Assembly: GCF_000716715.1 (NCBI RefSeq)
Contig: NZ_JNYJ01000026.1
Coordinates: 1 to 64,000, forward strand
Direction: 5' to 3'
DNA: 64,000 nt
Source: Dactylosporangium aurantiacum
GTDB taxonomy: Bacteria > Actinomycetota > Actinomycetes > Mycobacteriales > Micromonosporaceae
In this document: one piece after another, positions 17,167 to 26,986 of the stretch
How positions within the stretch are numbered: the stretch's first letter is position 1
Layout: the number at the start of each line of letters is the position of its first letter
The notes under the pieces: model-generated
Databases searched by the model: none
The model's input: only the letters and a program-made list of their open reading frames with translations
What the model was told of the DNA's origin: nothing
Position numbers and translations under genes: made by a program

Positions 17167-19200
17167 TCAGATCAACGGCCGTGCGGCAGGGGCGACAAGT
17201 GGGGCCTCCAGGTGCGGGCGTCGGCCCGGGTCGTCCCAGAGCAGCACGAATCCCTGGTCGAAGGGCGGTCTGGCGCTCCTGCGCAGCCGCAGCGTCAGAT
17301 GCGGAAGTTCCGCCGCGGTACCCGCGGCGAACGACTCGGCGATCTTGCGATGGAATCGATCTCCGCGGCACGCCTCGGCCACAACGGAGGCACCGGGCCG
17401 TAGCAGCAGGAATCCGGGTACCCCGGCGGCCAGCCCGGCGCGTAGCGACTCGCGGTTGCGTCCGCCACGCCCGTGGCGTTCGAGCAGCACGACCGCGCCA
17501 TGCTGGTCCGTGCGATGCAGGAAGTCCTGAAACGCCAGCGTGTTCATCGCGGCGTTGCACGATCGGCAGGTGATCCGCGGCCGGCCGCGGTCGCCGAGCT
17601 GGGTGGCGGCGGCGGCCCACTGCTGCTGCCAGCGCTGGTGCGACTCAACTTGGCGCAGCCGCTCGAGCGAGCGCACGACTGTCGGGTACTGCAGGCCGAT
17701 CTTGCTGCGCTGCGGCCCGATCCGCCACTCCTCCACGTCGAGGTCCCAGAGCTCCTGCGGCAGCACGAACTCGATGACCGGTTGGGTGTCGCCGGCGGTG
17801 CGGGCGAGCCGGTCGAGCGCGTCGTACAGCACCGTGCCGAGCCCTGCCTGCGCGTCCTTGACGGTCATCTGTCCCGCGTGTGGGTAGCGTGCCGGGTCCG
17901 GATACCACGCGGTGAAGCCGTCGGTGTCCGTATAGAGCCAGATCGCGGCGTGGTACCGCTTTCCGCGCCGCTCCGGCGTTGCCGCCGGCGACAGCAGGAT
18001 CACGACGGCCGCGTCGACCGGTCGGCGGTCTTCGGTCAGGCGCGGACCCGGGACGGATGGTCCGGGACGATGCCGGTCCGCCCAGGTGGCGAGCGCGGAC
18101 GCTGCGGCACGAGTGGGGCACCGCGCCAGGATCTCCGCGACGCAACGGAACAGCGGGTGATGTGCCGGGTCGCCGGCATGTGCCAGTTCCCCGGCCGCCT
18201 GCACCAACTGGGCGAGCGTCGTGAAGCCGGCGGTGGACGGTCGCACGGTCATCGGCGCCAAGGCACGCTCCCAGATCGCGTGCAGCACGGCAGGCTCCAT
18301 CGGCGGCACGGCGGCCAGGGCCGCCCAAAGATCTTCTTCGGCTGACCGGCCCAGGACCCTCAAGGCGGACTGCGCCGCGACTGCCTGACGGATGTCGTCG
18401 AGGGACGACCGTAAGGCAGCAGGTATCTCTTCGCGGACGGCGGCACGTAGCTCGGTGCTCGGGCGTCCAGTGGCGTACGGGTGCACGTTGCGTACCAGCG
18501 CCATCGCACCGGCCGTGTTGCCGTCCAGTTGCTGCGGAGCCGGATATCCGGCGTCTGCGAGTCGCTTCCGGACGTGGTTGAACAGCGTCCGCATCGGGAG
18601 CAGGTCGCCGGCGCCCTCGAGGCCGTCGCGCATCAGCTCTAGGAGCTGGCCGGTGAACGCCGTGTTGCGCATGCCCTCAGGCGCGAGCGAACGCCGTGTC
18701 CATGAGCTCGACGTGATCACGTAGGTGCCCTCAACGCCGAGGCCACCGGGGACGGCGATCGGGAGCTTCAACGCCCAGCCGCTGTAACAACAGTCCAGGA
18801 TGACAATCTTGGTGGCGGCCTCGCAGCCTCCGAGCAGTTCCGCGAGGTAGCGGTACGGCACGCTGCGCCACTGCTCGTCGTCGGATGCCTCACCGGTCGC
18901 CAGGTGCAGCTCGCCGCTGTCGCCAAGCAGGAGGCCGTGGCCCGCGAAGTAGACCAGCAGCAGATCCCTCGCCTCGCTTGCCGCCCGTTTGATGGGCGCC
19001 AGCACATCGTTGGTGCTCTGCGGGTCCTCGATCACCTCGCAGGTTTCGGCTGAGAAGGTCGACAGCGAGGCGCTGGTGAGGACGTCGCGCAGGTCCCGTA
19101 CGTTGGTGACGGCCGATGCAAGGTCAGCGAGCCGGCTGGAGTGGTAGTGACCGACGCCGACGAGGACCGCTCTCGACCGTTCGTGCTCAGGAAGCCGCAC
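17167..19200 (-). CDS. caspase-fold peptidase with VMAP-C-like C-terminal domain
   Basis: This protein has 677 residues. The N-terminal 230 residues form a peptidase C14 (caspase/metacaspase) domain: AVLVGVGHY, the catalytic His in LVYFAGHG (His88) and the catalytic Cys in ILDCCYSG (Cys137-138). A helical middle region (about 240-370) could be an effector-associated domain. The C-terminal 300 residues (VVILLSPAATPERRGKRY, VIEFVLPQELWDLDVEEWRI, GLQYPTVVRSLERLRQ, NRESLRAGLAAGVPGFLLLR) look like the VMAP-C domain of vWA-MoxR-associated proteins. The GTG start has GAGGT eight bases upstream. It is the first gene of the operon, so the peptidase is the likely effector, triggered by the ATPase/vWA pair. 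The cleavage target is unknown. Confidence 0.85.
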   Translation of the reverse strand: MRLPEHERSRAVLVGVGHYHSSRLADLASAVTNVRDLRDVLTSASLSTFSAETCEVIEDPQSTNDVLAPIKRAASEARDLLLVYFAGHGLLLGDSGELHLATGEASDDEQWRSVPYRYLAELLGGCEAATKIVILDCCYSGWALKLPIAVPGGLGVEGTYVITSSSWTRRSLAPEGMRNTAFTGQLLELMRDGLEGAGDLLPMRTLFNHVRKRLADAGYPAPQQLDGNTAGAMALVRNVHPYATGRPSTELRAAVREEIPAALRSSLDDIRQAVAAQSALRVLGRSAEEDLWAALAAVPPMEPAVLHAIWERALAPMTVRPSTAGFTTLAQLVQAAGELAHAGDPAHHPLFRCVAEILARCPTRAAASALATWADRHRPGPSVPGPRLTEDRRPVDAAVVILLSPAATPERRGKRYHAAIWLYTDTDGFTAWYPDPARYPHAGQMTVKDAQAGLGTVLYDALDRLARTAGDTQPVIEFVLPQELWDLDVEEWRIGPQRSKIGLQYPTVVRSLERLRQVESHQRWQQQWAAAATQLGDRGRPRITCRSCNAAMNTLAFQDFLHRTDQHGAVVLLERHGRGGRNRESLRAGLAAGVPGFLLLRPGASVVAEACRGDRFHRKIAESFAAGTAAELPHLTLRLRRSARPPFDQGFVLLWDDPGRRPHLEAPLVAPAARPLI

Positions 19201-19335
19201 CGCGCCCAGACCTCATACCGGCACGATAATCACGTACGGTGACGGTGTCATTGTCGGCAGTAAGCACGAACACACAGTAGCGCGCGATCACGTTTCCGGG
19301 CATCGACCCTTCTGACGATGCGACTGCACGTCGCT

Positions 19336-21723
19336 TCAGCGGATCTCGTACACCGCCACGTGACCCGAGCGGAACCGCAGTGTCGCGTACCTGCCCAGGT
19401 CGGCGGACACGTGGACCTCGTCCGCCGACGGTGGGTCGCTGGTCCAGTACCAGTTCGACACGTCCTCGACCCACAGCCACTTGACGCCGTACCCGTCGCG
19501 CAGGCGGCCGATCGTCGTCTCCGACGGGTTGGTGAACGCGGCATCGTTGTCGATCAGGCGGGACGGGTCCCAGTACGTCGTCTGCTCCTGCGGCACGCCT
19601 TGCTTGATCTCCTGCTCGTGCGCCGCGGCGGTGTAGGCCCAGGACTCGATCAGGACCCGCCGCTCGGTGTAGGCCGCGATGCCGAAATGCCGGCGGTCAC
19701 AGCCGAGGTTCTTGCCGAAGTGGAGGTACACGCAGTGCGCGTTGGTGGCGACCAGGTCGCCGGGCGAGGAGTTCCCGCGCAGCCAGCGGCCGGCCTCCAC
19801 GGTGCCCTCGGTGACGATCGGCCACAGCTCGGCGCGGTTCCTCCAGCCGCGCTCATGCCCGTCGGTGACGACATACGTGAGCTGGGTGAACGCCGTCGGC
19901 AGGGAGAAGCCGAGCAGCAGGGCGACGATGAGCCCGACGGCCGTGCCCGTGGGGATCCTGCGGCGGTACCACCAGATCGCCGCCACGGCCGCGAGCGCCA
20001 CCAGTGCCAGGGCCGCGTACGGGTAGACCAGCTTGATCGTGAGCCGCTCGGCGCTGTACGTGGTGTTGTGCCACGGCGCCCAGTCCCCGTCGACGGCGCG
20101 GATCAGGTAGACCACGACGATGCCGGCGACCGCGACGGCCAGCAGGGGGCGGGCCTTGCGCAAGGTGAGCCCCGGCAGGAGCAGCAGCAGGCCCCAGGTG
20201 GCGGCGGCCGCGACGTACGGCCGGGCACCCGTCAGGAAGTAGCTCTCGGACCCGCCGGAGTGGGCGGTGAGCAGCAGCGCGCCGATCCCGGCGAGGCCGA
20301 GTCCGGCGAGGAGCAGCACCTCGGCGTCGAACACCCGGCGGCGCAGGCCGGCGACGCCGGCCCACATGAAGACCCAGCACAGGACCGTCAGCGCGCACAG
20401 CACGACGAGCCGCGACAGCTTCGGATCGGCGGCGTAGTTCGTGTTGACGGCGATCGCGGTTCGCCGCATCGCCTCCAGCGGGCGCAGGCTCAGGCCCTGG
20501 CTCTCTCCACCGAAGAGGACGAACTGCGCGAACAGGATCCAGAAGACCACGATGCCGAGCGCCTTGAGCGCGACGCGGTTGAGCCGCCGCTGGAAGACCA
20601 GCTGCGCGCCGATGACCAGCAGCAGCCCGCACAGCAGCGTCGGCAGGAACGTCGCCTTGGCGCCCATGACCGCGGCCGGCAGCAGGGCGAACAGCACCCA
20701 GCGCCGCCGGTCGTTCCCGTGCTCCCGCAGCAGGTCCAGCAGCACCAGCATCAGCGGCACGAACAGCAGGGCGCCGAACGTCTGGGTGGGGCTCGTCCAC
20801 AGGTACAGCGCGAGGTTCGAGCCGTCCTCGGTCGGGTCGAACCCGTAGGCGCGGTAGAAGGACGACAACACCCACCCGTACGGGTCGGGCGACAGCACGA
20901 AGAACGTCGCGAGCACGGTGAGTGCGCCGCCCCACCAGGTGCCGATCAGCCGGCGGCCGAACGAGGCGATCAGCACCGCGTACGCCACGGTCATCACCAG
21001 CGGCGTGAGCCGGGTGACGAGGATGAACGGCTCGATGCCGGTCGCCCAGCTCGTCGAGGCCATCTCCGCGTAGGCGAACCAGTGGTAGCGGATCGGCTCA
21101 CTGGTCACCCACGGCGTGACGAAGTCCATGTGGTGCTTGAACTCGCCGATGAGCGCCAGGTGGAACGGCAGGTCGATGTCGATCCGGCCGTAGCTGGGCC
21201 AGCCGGTGCCGTGATGGCGGTAGTACTTCGTCGCCCAGGCCAGCATGATCAGGGCGATCACCGCCAACGTCCACGACCACGCCAACGGTGCGCGGCCGGC
21301 CGGGCCCGCGCCCCGCCAGTACCGCCGCAGCCCCGGAACCGCGACGAACACGGCGATGACCAGCAGCAGCACCGCCTGCGCCGCCAGCGGGACCCCGACC
21401 GCGCGGGCCGGGATGTAGGCCAGGACCTCGATCGCGAAACCGATCGCGGTGCCGGCGGCGGCATCCTCGGCCATCGAGCGGGATCCGCGGTGCACCAGCC
21501 GCCACAGCAGCAGGCCCGGCAGCGTGACACCGAGGCCGACGTAGCCGACGAAGATCGCGTAGGTGGCCAGGGACACGTCGTAGTAGCGCAGCAGCCCGGC
21601 ACCGGCGAGGAGCACCAGCGCCGCCGGCCACCAGCCGGAGCGCCAGATCGCCGTCCGGTGCGCGGTGACGGCATCGCCCCGCGTCGCCGGTTCGTCTCGC
21701 TCGACCTGACGTGTGAAGACCAT
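19336..21723 (-). CDS. large polytopic membrane protein, GT-C-like
   Basis: This protein has 795 residues with roughly a dozen or more hydrophobic helices and a C-terminal soluble portion of about 170 residues. A conserved-looking stretch early in the protein (YGRIDIDLPFHLALIGEFKH, then YHWFAYAEMAS) lies between helices and contains acidic and His residues, as in the first extracytoplasmic loop of GT-C glycosyltransferases. The C-terminal part (LRGNSSPGDLVATNAHCVYL) resembles the soluble lobes of such enzymes. I cannot assign substrate or family with certainty. It may transfer sugars from lipid carriers to the cell surface. The gene is monocistronic, with 135 bp between its stop and the caspase operon. 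Confidence 0.7.
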   Translation of the reverse strand: MVFTRQVERDEPATRGDAVTAHRTAIWRSGWWPAALVLLAGAGLLRYYDVSLATYAIFVGYVGLGVTLPGLLLWRLVHRGSRSMAEDAAAGTAIGFAIEVLAYIPARAVGVPLAAQAVLLLVIAVFVAVPGLRRYWRGAGPAGRAPLAWSWTLAVIALIMLAWATKYYRHHGTGWPSYGRIDIDLPFHLALIGEFKHHMDFVTPWVTSEPIRYHWFAYAEMASTSWATGIEPFILVTRLTPLVMTVAYAVLIASFGRRLIGTWWGGALTVLATFFVLSPDPYGWVLSSFYRAYGFDPTEDGSNLALYLWTSPTQTFGALLFVPLMLVLLDLLREHGNDRRRWVLFALLPAAVMGAKATFLPTLLCGLLLVIGAQLVFQRRLNRVALKALGIVVFWILFAQFVLFGGESQGLSLRPLEAMRRTAIAVNTNYAADPKLSRLVVLCALTVLCWVFMWAGVAGLRRRVFDAEVLLLAGLGLAGIGALLLTAHSGGSESYFLTGARPYVAAAATWGLLLLLPGLTLRKARPLLAVAVAGIVVVYLIRAVDGDWAPWHNTTYSAERLTIKLVYPYAALALVALAAVAAIWWYRRRIPTGTAVGLIVALLLGFSLPTAFTQLTYVVTDGHERGWRNRAELWPIVTEGTVEAGRWLRGNSSPGDLVATNAHCVYLHFGKNLGCDRRHFGIAAYTERRVLIESWAYTAAAHEQEIKQGVPQEQTTYWDPSRLIDNDAAFTNPSETTIGRLRDGYGVKWLWVEDVSNWYWTSDPPSADEVHVSADLGRYATLRFRSGHVAVYEIR

Positions 21724-21934
21724 GCGTCGCGTTCCTGCCTCACCGGGTAGCGGTTGGTGACGGTGCGGGGGGACACCGCTCGGCGGGCAGTATAGGTGGA
21801 TTTCGGCCGGACGTGCGTCCGTCGGTCGTCACGAGCACTCGGCGGAGTCACACCGCGCCGAGCGACCCCGGCGGCGCGGGCGCGGGCCCGGCGACCGCCC
21901 GGGACGCCGCACACCCTCGTGTCGGGTCGTCCGG

Positions 21935-21968
21935 AGGCCGGCCCGGCAGGTGCCTGCCGGGCCGGCCT
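21935..21968 (-). terminator. strong hairpin terminator
   Basis: AGGCCGGCCCGGCAGG at 21935-21950 and its exact complement at 21953-21968 form a 16-bp perfect palindrome around TG, only 13 bp past the stop of the secreted BNR-repeat gene. There is no U tract, as is usual in this GC range. Confidence 0.75.
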
Positions 21969-21981
21969 GTTCGCGTTCCGG

Positions 21982-24636
21982 TCAGCCGAAGAGCACGAGT
22001 TGCCACAGGTCGTAGGACTGGATGCCGCGTCCGTGGGTCGCGGCGTAGAGGCGCAGGCCGAACAGGCCGCTGCGCAGTTGCATGGTGGCGGTGGTCGGCA
22101 GGTTGCGGCCGAGCACCTTCCAGCCGGTCTGGCCCGGCGGGCGGTACAGCACGCCGAGGTCGGTGCCGACGACGAGGCCGCCGCCCCAGAGGACCTTCAC
22201 CGCGTTGGCCGGGATGTCGGGCAGGTTGCCCGAGACGTCCTTCCAGGTGGCGCCGGCGTCGGTCGACTCGAACACGTGCCCGATGCCGGCTCCGGGGCCC
22301 TCGGTCCACTTGCGGGAGAAGCCGTTGATGGCGACGTACACGTGGTTCGAGTCCGCCGGGTCGACGTCGAAGCCGGAGACGTACCGGTTCGGGATGGTGC
22401 CGTCGACGGGCAGGTTCAGCTGGTGCCAGCCGGTGCCGTCGGTGCGGCCGACGGCGATGCCGCGGGTGAAGCCCTGGTTGTTGCAGGGGCCGCACCAGCC
22501 GACGTACGCCATGCCGCCGGAGACGGACACGCCGGTGGCGACGTGGCCCGCGCCGAGGTCGAACACGTTCTGCCACTCCGCGCCGGACTGGATGGCGAAG
22601 CCCTTGCGCTGCACCCAGACGTGGGTGCCGCCGGCGACCCAGGTGTTGATGTCCTTGGCGTCGGCGGCGATCGGGGCGATGAACCGGGCGCCGGCCGGGC
22701 CGAGGTCGTTGTCCGGTGGTGCGATGTTGCGGCTGGAGACCTTCGACGGGTCGGTGGTCCAGGAGCCGTCGTTGACCGCGCAGTTGTTCGTCACGGACAG
22801 CGCGAGGTAGACGTACTCGGACACGATGTTGCAGCCGTTGTTCGGGTCGACGATGGTGTCGCCGCCGTCGCCGCCGAAGTTGGAGCCCATGACCCGGTCA
22901 CCCGGCCGCTTGATCGACTGGCCGTTGTCCTGCAGGCCGCCGGAGACGGCCAGGCCGATGGTGCGGCCCTGCTTGTCGGCGCCGACGCCGACGGAGTAGT
23001 ACTGCAGGACGTCCATGCTGCCGTCGTTGAGGGACTTCCAGTCGGTGGCGTGCCCGGACGCGTCGGCCTTGCCGTCGACCGGGCGCCGGTAGGTGCCGCC
23101 GTCGTCGCCGACGATCACGTACGGCTTGCCGCCGTTGCTGCCGATCGCGACGGAGTGCTGGTCGGCGTGGGTGGTCTGGTGGCAGTCGCCGGTCTGCTTC
23201 GCCGGGTCGATGCTCCAGCACGGGAACGGGAAGTTCCAGTACGGCCCCGGCGTGGTCCACGTGGCGCCGGCGTCCCTGGTCTCGAACACCTCTTCCAGGC
23301 CGAGGTACACGTGGGCCGGGTTCTTCGGGTCGACCTGCAGGAACTGGTTGTACCAGGCCTGCACGCCGGGCTTGTACCCCGGCCGGTTGTTCGCCGACCC
23401 GGACTCGGCGAGCTTCTGGTAGTCCGCGACCAGGGTCCACGGCCCGAACGGCGAGCCGGACGCCGACGCGTACACGCCGCCGAGGTTGCTGTCCGGGTTC
23501 GTGGCGAGCAGCCGCGGCGACTGTTCGATGGCGTAGTACTTGGAGCCGTCCGCGGCCGCGGCGAACGTGACCGTGCCGACGTCCTCCGGGTTGCTGGCGA
23601 TCGCCCCGGCGAGGTTCGTGCGCTGCCAGGCGCCGCCCTGCTTGGTGTAGAAGCCGTTGTACGTGTCGCCGCCGCGCCAGCCGACGGCGAGGACCACCTT
23701 CGACGGGTCCTTCGGGTCGATCGCCACGTCGGTGGTGATGTTCTTGTACGGCGCGGCCGGGTCACTCGCGAGCGAGCCGCCTGGCAGGTAGTCGGGGTTG
23801 GGCGCGAACTCGAGCTTCCACGGCCCCGAGAGGTTGACCGAGGAGTGCGACCACACGCCGCGGCTGGTAGCCGCCCAGACGGTGGTGCCGCCGAAACGCA
23901 GGCTGGCGATGGTGGTGCTGTCCAGTTCGGTGCCGCCGACCCGGTCGCCCGGCTGGAACTCGCTTCGGCGCGGGTCGCGCAGCACGTACACGCCGGCGCC
24001 GACGAAGCTGGTCGAGCTGGAGTTGGCCTCGCCGGTGGCGTACCAGAGCCGCCCGCTGCCGTCCAGGCGCAGGTCACCGGTCGCCGGGGAGGACAGCTTG
24101 TCGGAGATCGGGCGCCAGTTGCCGCCGCCGGTGCTGGAGCGCCACACGCCGCCGTTGGCGGAGCCGGCGTAGACGTAGCCGTGGTCGTCGGCGGCCAGCC
24201 CGGTGACCCGGCCGGTCACGTAGCCGGCGCCACCGGAGGAGTTGGAGTTGATGTCGCGGTACCGCGGGTCGTCGGAGTCGTACGGCAACGCCGTCTCATC
24301 GGCCCAGCGTCCACCGGTGCGCGGCAGCGCCTGCAGCTGCGCCCACGCCGCGGTGTACGCGCCCGGGGCGACGATGCCGGGCGCGCTGCGGGCCTCGTTC
24401 CACTGCTCCGCCTGCTCCATGATGTCGTCGGAGCCTTCTTCGTCCTCCTCGGCGGAGAACGTCTTGGACGTCGCCGTGGTCCGATGAGCGGTGGCGGCGA
24501 GGTCACCGTACCGGTTCGGTCGTGGCTTGCCCGGTGCGGCGTCGGCCGGCAGCCCGCTCAGCACCAGCACGACTGCGGACAGACCGCAGATGACCAGGGT
24601 GTTTCTGCGCCTTCTGGGTACTAATGCAGGCGACAA
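21982..24636 (-). CDS. secreted BNR/sortilin-repeat protein (GH74-like beta-propeller)
   Basis: This protein has 884 residues. The N-terminus has RRRR, a hydrophobic core (LVICGLSAVVLVLSGL) and a likely signal-peptidase site at ADA-APG. The mature part is a series of propeller blades with BNR-type motifs such as GGVWRSSTGGGNWRPISD, EVFETRDAGATWTTPG and GHVFESTDAGATWKDVSG. The overall plan resembles xyloglucanase-like or photosystem-assembly-like double propellers, but I see no certain catalytic Asp pair, so glycosidase activity is not claimed. The TTG start at 24636 is chosen because GGAGGG lies nine bases upstream and it places the signal peptide at the N-terminus; the open frame extends 254 codons further into clearly different DNA. 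It is divergent from a lipoprotein gene 102 bp away. Confidence 0.8.
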   Translation of the reverse strand: MSPALVPRRRRNTLVICGLSAVVLVLSGLPADAAPGKPRPNRYGDLAATAHRTTATSKTFSAEEDEEGSDDIMEQAEQWNEARSAPGIVAPGAYTAAWAQLQALPRTGGRWADETALPYDSDDPRYRDINSNSSGGAGYVTGRVTGLAADDHGYVYAGSANGGVWRSSTGGGNWRPISDKLSSPATGDLRLDGSGRLWYATGEANSSSTSFVGAGVYVLRDPRRSEFQPGDRVGGTELDSTTIASLRFGGTTVWAATSRGVWSHSSVNLSGPWKLEFAPNPDYLPGGSLASDPAAPYKNITTDVAIDPKDPSKVVLAVGWRGGDTYNGFYTKQGGAWQRTNLAGAIASNPEDVGTVTFAAAADGSKYYAIEQSPRLLATNPDSNLGGVYASASGSPFGPWTLVADYQKLAESGSANNRPGYKPGVQAWYNQFLQVDPKNPAHVYLGLEEVFETRDAGATWTTPGPYWNFPFPCWSIDPAKQTGDCHQTTHADQHSVAIGSNGGKPYVIVGDDGGTYRRPVDGKADASGHATDWKSLNDGSMDVLQYYSVGVGADKQGRTIGLAVSGGLQDNGQSIKRPGDRVMGSNFGGDGGDTIVDPNNGCNIVSEYVYLALSVTNNCAVNDGSWTTDPSKVSSRNIAPPDNDLGPAGARFIAPIAADAKDINTWVAGGTHVWVQRKGFAIQSGAEWQNVFDLGAGHVATGVSVSGGMAYVGWCGPCNNQGFTRGIAVGRTDGTGWHQLNLPVDGTIPNRYVSGFDVDPADSNHVYVAINGFSRKWTEGPGAGIGHVFESTDAGATWKDVSGNLPDIPANAVKVLWGGGLVVGTDLGVLYRPPGQTGWKVLGRNLPTTATMQLRSGLFGLRLYAATHGRGIQSYDLWQLVLFG

Positions 24637-24738
24637 CGGCCCGCTCCCTCCGTGCGGAGCGCCGGGCGACGGTGGTGCCGGCGCGTTCACGCCGATCGTT
24701 CTCGCTCCGCGCGACGCATCCAAGAGGAGGAATGCCAG

Positions 24739-25257
24739 ATGGAACGGTGCAGGGTGTTGCGTAGGGTGGGGGCAAGGGTCAGCGGCGGGAGCCGCCCGCC
24801 GGGGGCGGGCGTCCAAGCGGGTGTGCGACCTCTGCGTACGGCGCTCGGACTGGTCGCGGTGACGCTGCTGGCCGGGTGCTCGGGTCAGGCGACGCCCGCA
24901 CCGGCCGGGCCCGCGTCCCCCGCGGCGAGCGCCGCCTCGAGCGTTCCCGGCACGCCGGCGGGCAGCGCCCGCACCGGCGGCACCGGACCGCACCCGACCG
25001 CCGCGCCGACGCCGAGCCTGCCACTGGATCCGGAGAACCCCCAGGACCTCCGCGGCGCACCCATGACGATCACCGGCACGGTGCACACCCGACCGGGCTG
25101 CGTGATCCTCGACGCCGGCGCGGCCCGCTGGGCGCTGACCGGCCCGCTCGCCACGACCCTGCGCGACGGTGCCACCGTGACGGTACGGGGACGACCGACG
25201 GCCGTCCCGGCCGGATGCGGCGCCGATCACGCCCTCGACGTGCAGCAGCGCGGCTGA
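24739..25257 (+). CDS. secreted lipoprotein with small OB-like C-terminal domain
   Basis: This protein has 172 residues. A hydrophobic stretch ends in the lipobox LLAGC (VAVTLLAGCSGQ), followed by a long Pro/Ala/Ser/Thr linker for wall spanning. The last 60 residues (MTITGTVHTRPGCVILDAGA onward) look like a small beta-barrel with a C-x-x-L and G-x-V-x-V-x-G pattern, recalling DUF5818-like lipoprotein domains. ATG 24739 has an excellent GAGGAGG site eight bases upstream. A longer frame begins at 24652 but has no ribosome site. Function is unknown; it is probably surface-exposed. Confidence 0.75.
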   Translation: MERCRVLRRVGARVSGGSRPPGAGVQAGVRPLRTALGLVAVTLLAGCSGQATPAPAGPASPAASAASSVPGTPAGSARTGGTGPHPTAAPTPSLPLDPENPQDLRGAPMTITGTVHTRPGCVILDAGAARWALTGPLATTLRDGATVTVRGRPTAVPAGCGADHALDVQQRG

Positions 25258-25439
25258 CCCGACACGCTGTGACCGGCCGCGCCGATGGGCCGGGCGGGCG
25301 TCGTGGCGGTGCGGGCCTACCCGCGGATCGAGCGTGATGTGGCTCAGGGAGTCGGCGCGTGTGCTCAGCGGCATGTGTGTGGACTTGACCGGCCGCACGG
25401 CAGCCCGTGCCCCCCGTCACCGGCGAACCGATGACGGTC

Positions 25440-26489
25440 TCAGCCCGGCGTCGCCGGGAGCCAGTGCTCCGGCATCGAGATGTCCGGGGCGGACCGGACG
25501 GCCTTGCCCACCGCCAGTACCTCGGCTTCGGTCGCGCCGCGGGAGGTCGTCATGGCCAGGGTCAGCTCGCCGAACTCCGGCAGTTGCAGCTGCACCCCGT
25601 CCTCGGCGGGTACCAACGCCGCCGGCCAGCCGGCCACCTTGCGGTCCAGCGCAGCGGCGTCCTTGGTGCGCGGCTCCCGTTTCACGACGATCATCATGAT
25701 GCGGTGCGCCGTGCCGGTTTGGCTGTAGGTGATGGTCGCGCCGTCCAGGGACGCCCGCTGTTGTTCGGGCAGCAACCGCAGCGAGACGTCGCAGTCCTCC
25801 ACGGCGTAGCCGGTCGGCAAGGCGACGGGCGCGGCCGGCGCGGCGCAGTGCGTGCGACGGTCGAGGCGGACGTGCTCGGCCAGCTCCATGGCGAGTGCAT
25901 CGCTGCCGGCGGTCACATGCATCCACACCCCGGCACCGTCGGCGATCTCCCACACCACCCGGTGGAAGTCGCCGGAGCGGTACAGCGTCGCCGTGCGCTG
26001 CCCCACGGTGAGCGTCTGTGTCGACTCCGCGGCTTCGATCGGCGTCGGCTTGTCCAGCAGCTGCAGCTGGGCGCTGGCCCCCCGACCGTCTCGGAGCAGC
26101 AGCCCCGGCTCCGGTCCGAACCGCGCGCCGTACAGGTTGTACGCGGCAGGGATGGCATCGAGTGCGAACGGCAGCTCGTCCGGGTCGCCGGCGGTTACCT
26201 CGGCGCGGCTCGGCAAGCCGGACGCGTCGGTCGTGGGCAGCCCGGGAACGCCGGGCACGACGACGAGCGGGGAGACACCGACCGGCATCGACGGCTCGCC
26301 GTGGTTGCGGTACACCGCGATACCGATGACCAGTGCACCGGTCACCACCAAGGCGGTACTTCCGGTGGCCAATCGGCGCGTCGCGATCCGGCGTCGGCCT
26401 CGCCTGACGGCGCGCTGCGCCAGGACGGTGAGGTCCGCCCGGCTTTCGGCACGCTCGCGAAGTGTCTCGGTCAACAGTTCGTCGATCAT
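25440..26489 (-). CDS. single-pass membrane protein, probable anti-sigma factor
   Basis: This protein has 349 residues. The start MIDELLTETLRERAESRADL overlaps the sigma-factor stop in an ATGA, so translation is coupled. A cytosolic N-terminal segment rich in Arg/Glu is followed by one membrane helix (STALVVTGALVIGIAVY, about 48-65) and a large extracytoplasmic domain of about 280 residues with a few Cys. That architecture and position fit an anti-sigma factor for the upstream SigE-type regulator, although no ZAS or other named motif is visible. The extracellular part could be the sensor. The specific signal is unknown. Confidence 0.7.
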   Translation of the reverse strand: MIDELLTETLRERAESRADLTVLAQRAVRRGRRRIATRRLATGSTALVVTGALVIGIAVYRNHGEPSMPVGVSPLVVVPGVPGLPTTDASGLPSRAEVTAGDPDELPFALDAIPAAYNLYGARFGPEPGLLLRDGRGASAQLQLLDKPTPIEAAESTQTLTVGQRTATLYRSGDFHRVVWEIADGAGVWMHVTAGSDALAMELAEHVRLDRRTHCAAPAAPVALPTGYAVEDCDVSLRLLPEQQRASLDGATITYSQTGTAHRIMMIVVKREPRTKDAAALDRKVAGWPAALVPAEDGVQLQLPEFGELTLAMTTSRGATEAEVLAVGKAVRSAPDISMPEHWLPATPG

Positions 26490-26986
26490 GTCCCGCTCCC
26501 AGAGGTCGAGGTGCTCGGTGCCGGGAAATGTCCCCGCAAGGTCGCCAGCCCGCGCATGGCATGGGTCCGGACGGTCGCCGTGGAGCACGACAGGATCTCG
26601 GCGATCGCCGCGTCGTCGAGGTCTTCGTAGTACCGCAGGACCAGGACTGCGCGCTGTTTCGGCGGCAGCTCGCGGATGAGGCGCCACATCGCGTCCCGGT
26701 CGGCCACGGCCTGCTCATGGTCGCCGCCGCCGCGGCGATCGGGGACGGCGTCGATCGTGACTTCCCGGTTCGTCAGCCGCCGCCACCACGAGATGTTCGC
26801 GTTGACGAGCATGCGGCGCACGTACACGTCGGGGCGGTCGGCGGTGCTGATCCGGTGCCATTTCGTATATGCGCTGGCCAGCACCTCCTGCACAAGGTCC
26901 TCGGCCCGGTGCGGGTCGCCGGCCAGCAGGCAGGCAAGGCGAAGCAGCGCGGGCCCGCGGGCGTACACGTACTCGTGGAAGTCCAT
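26486..26986 (-). CDS. ECF sigma factor, SigE family
   Basis: This protein has about 167 residues. Region 2 is complete (FHEYVYARGPALLRLACLLA, DPHRAEDLVQEVLASAYTKW, DVYVRRMLVNANISWWRR). Region 4 carries the helix-turn-helix (LPPKQRAVLVLRYYEDLDDA, AAIAEILSCSTATVRTHAMR). This is the SigE-type subgroup common in actinobacteria, which directs RNA polymerase to a small regulon. The start MDFHEYV at 26986 is chosen because region 2 begins there; the open frame extends 58 codons further without conservation. The downstream gene overlaps by four bases and probably inhibits it. Confidence 0.9.
   Translation of the reverse strand: MDFHEYVYARGPALLRLACLLAGDPHRAEDLVQEVLASAYTKWHRISTADRPDVYVRRMLVNANISWWRRLTNREVTIDAVPDRRGGGDHEQAVADRDAMWRLIRELPPKQRAVLVLRYYEDLDDAAIAEILSCSTATVRTHAMRGLATLRGHFPAPSTSTSGSGT

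Noticed and set aside
21796..24624. 942-residue ORF opposite the BNR-repeat gene
   Set aside because: Val/Gly/Arg-rich shadow without domains.
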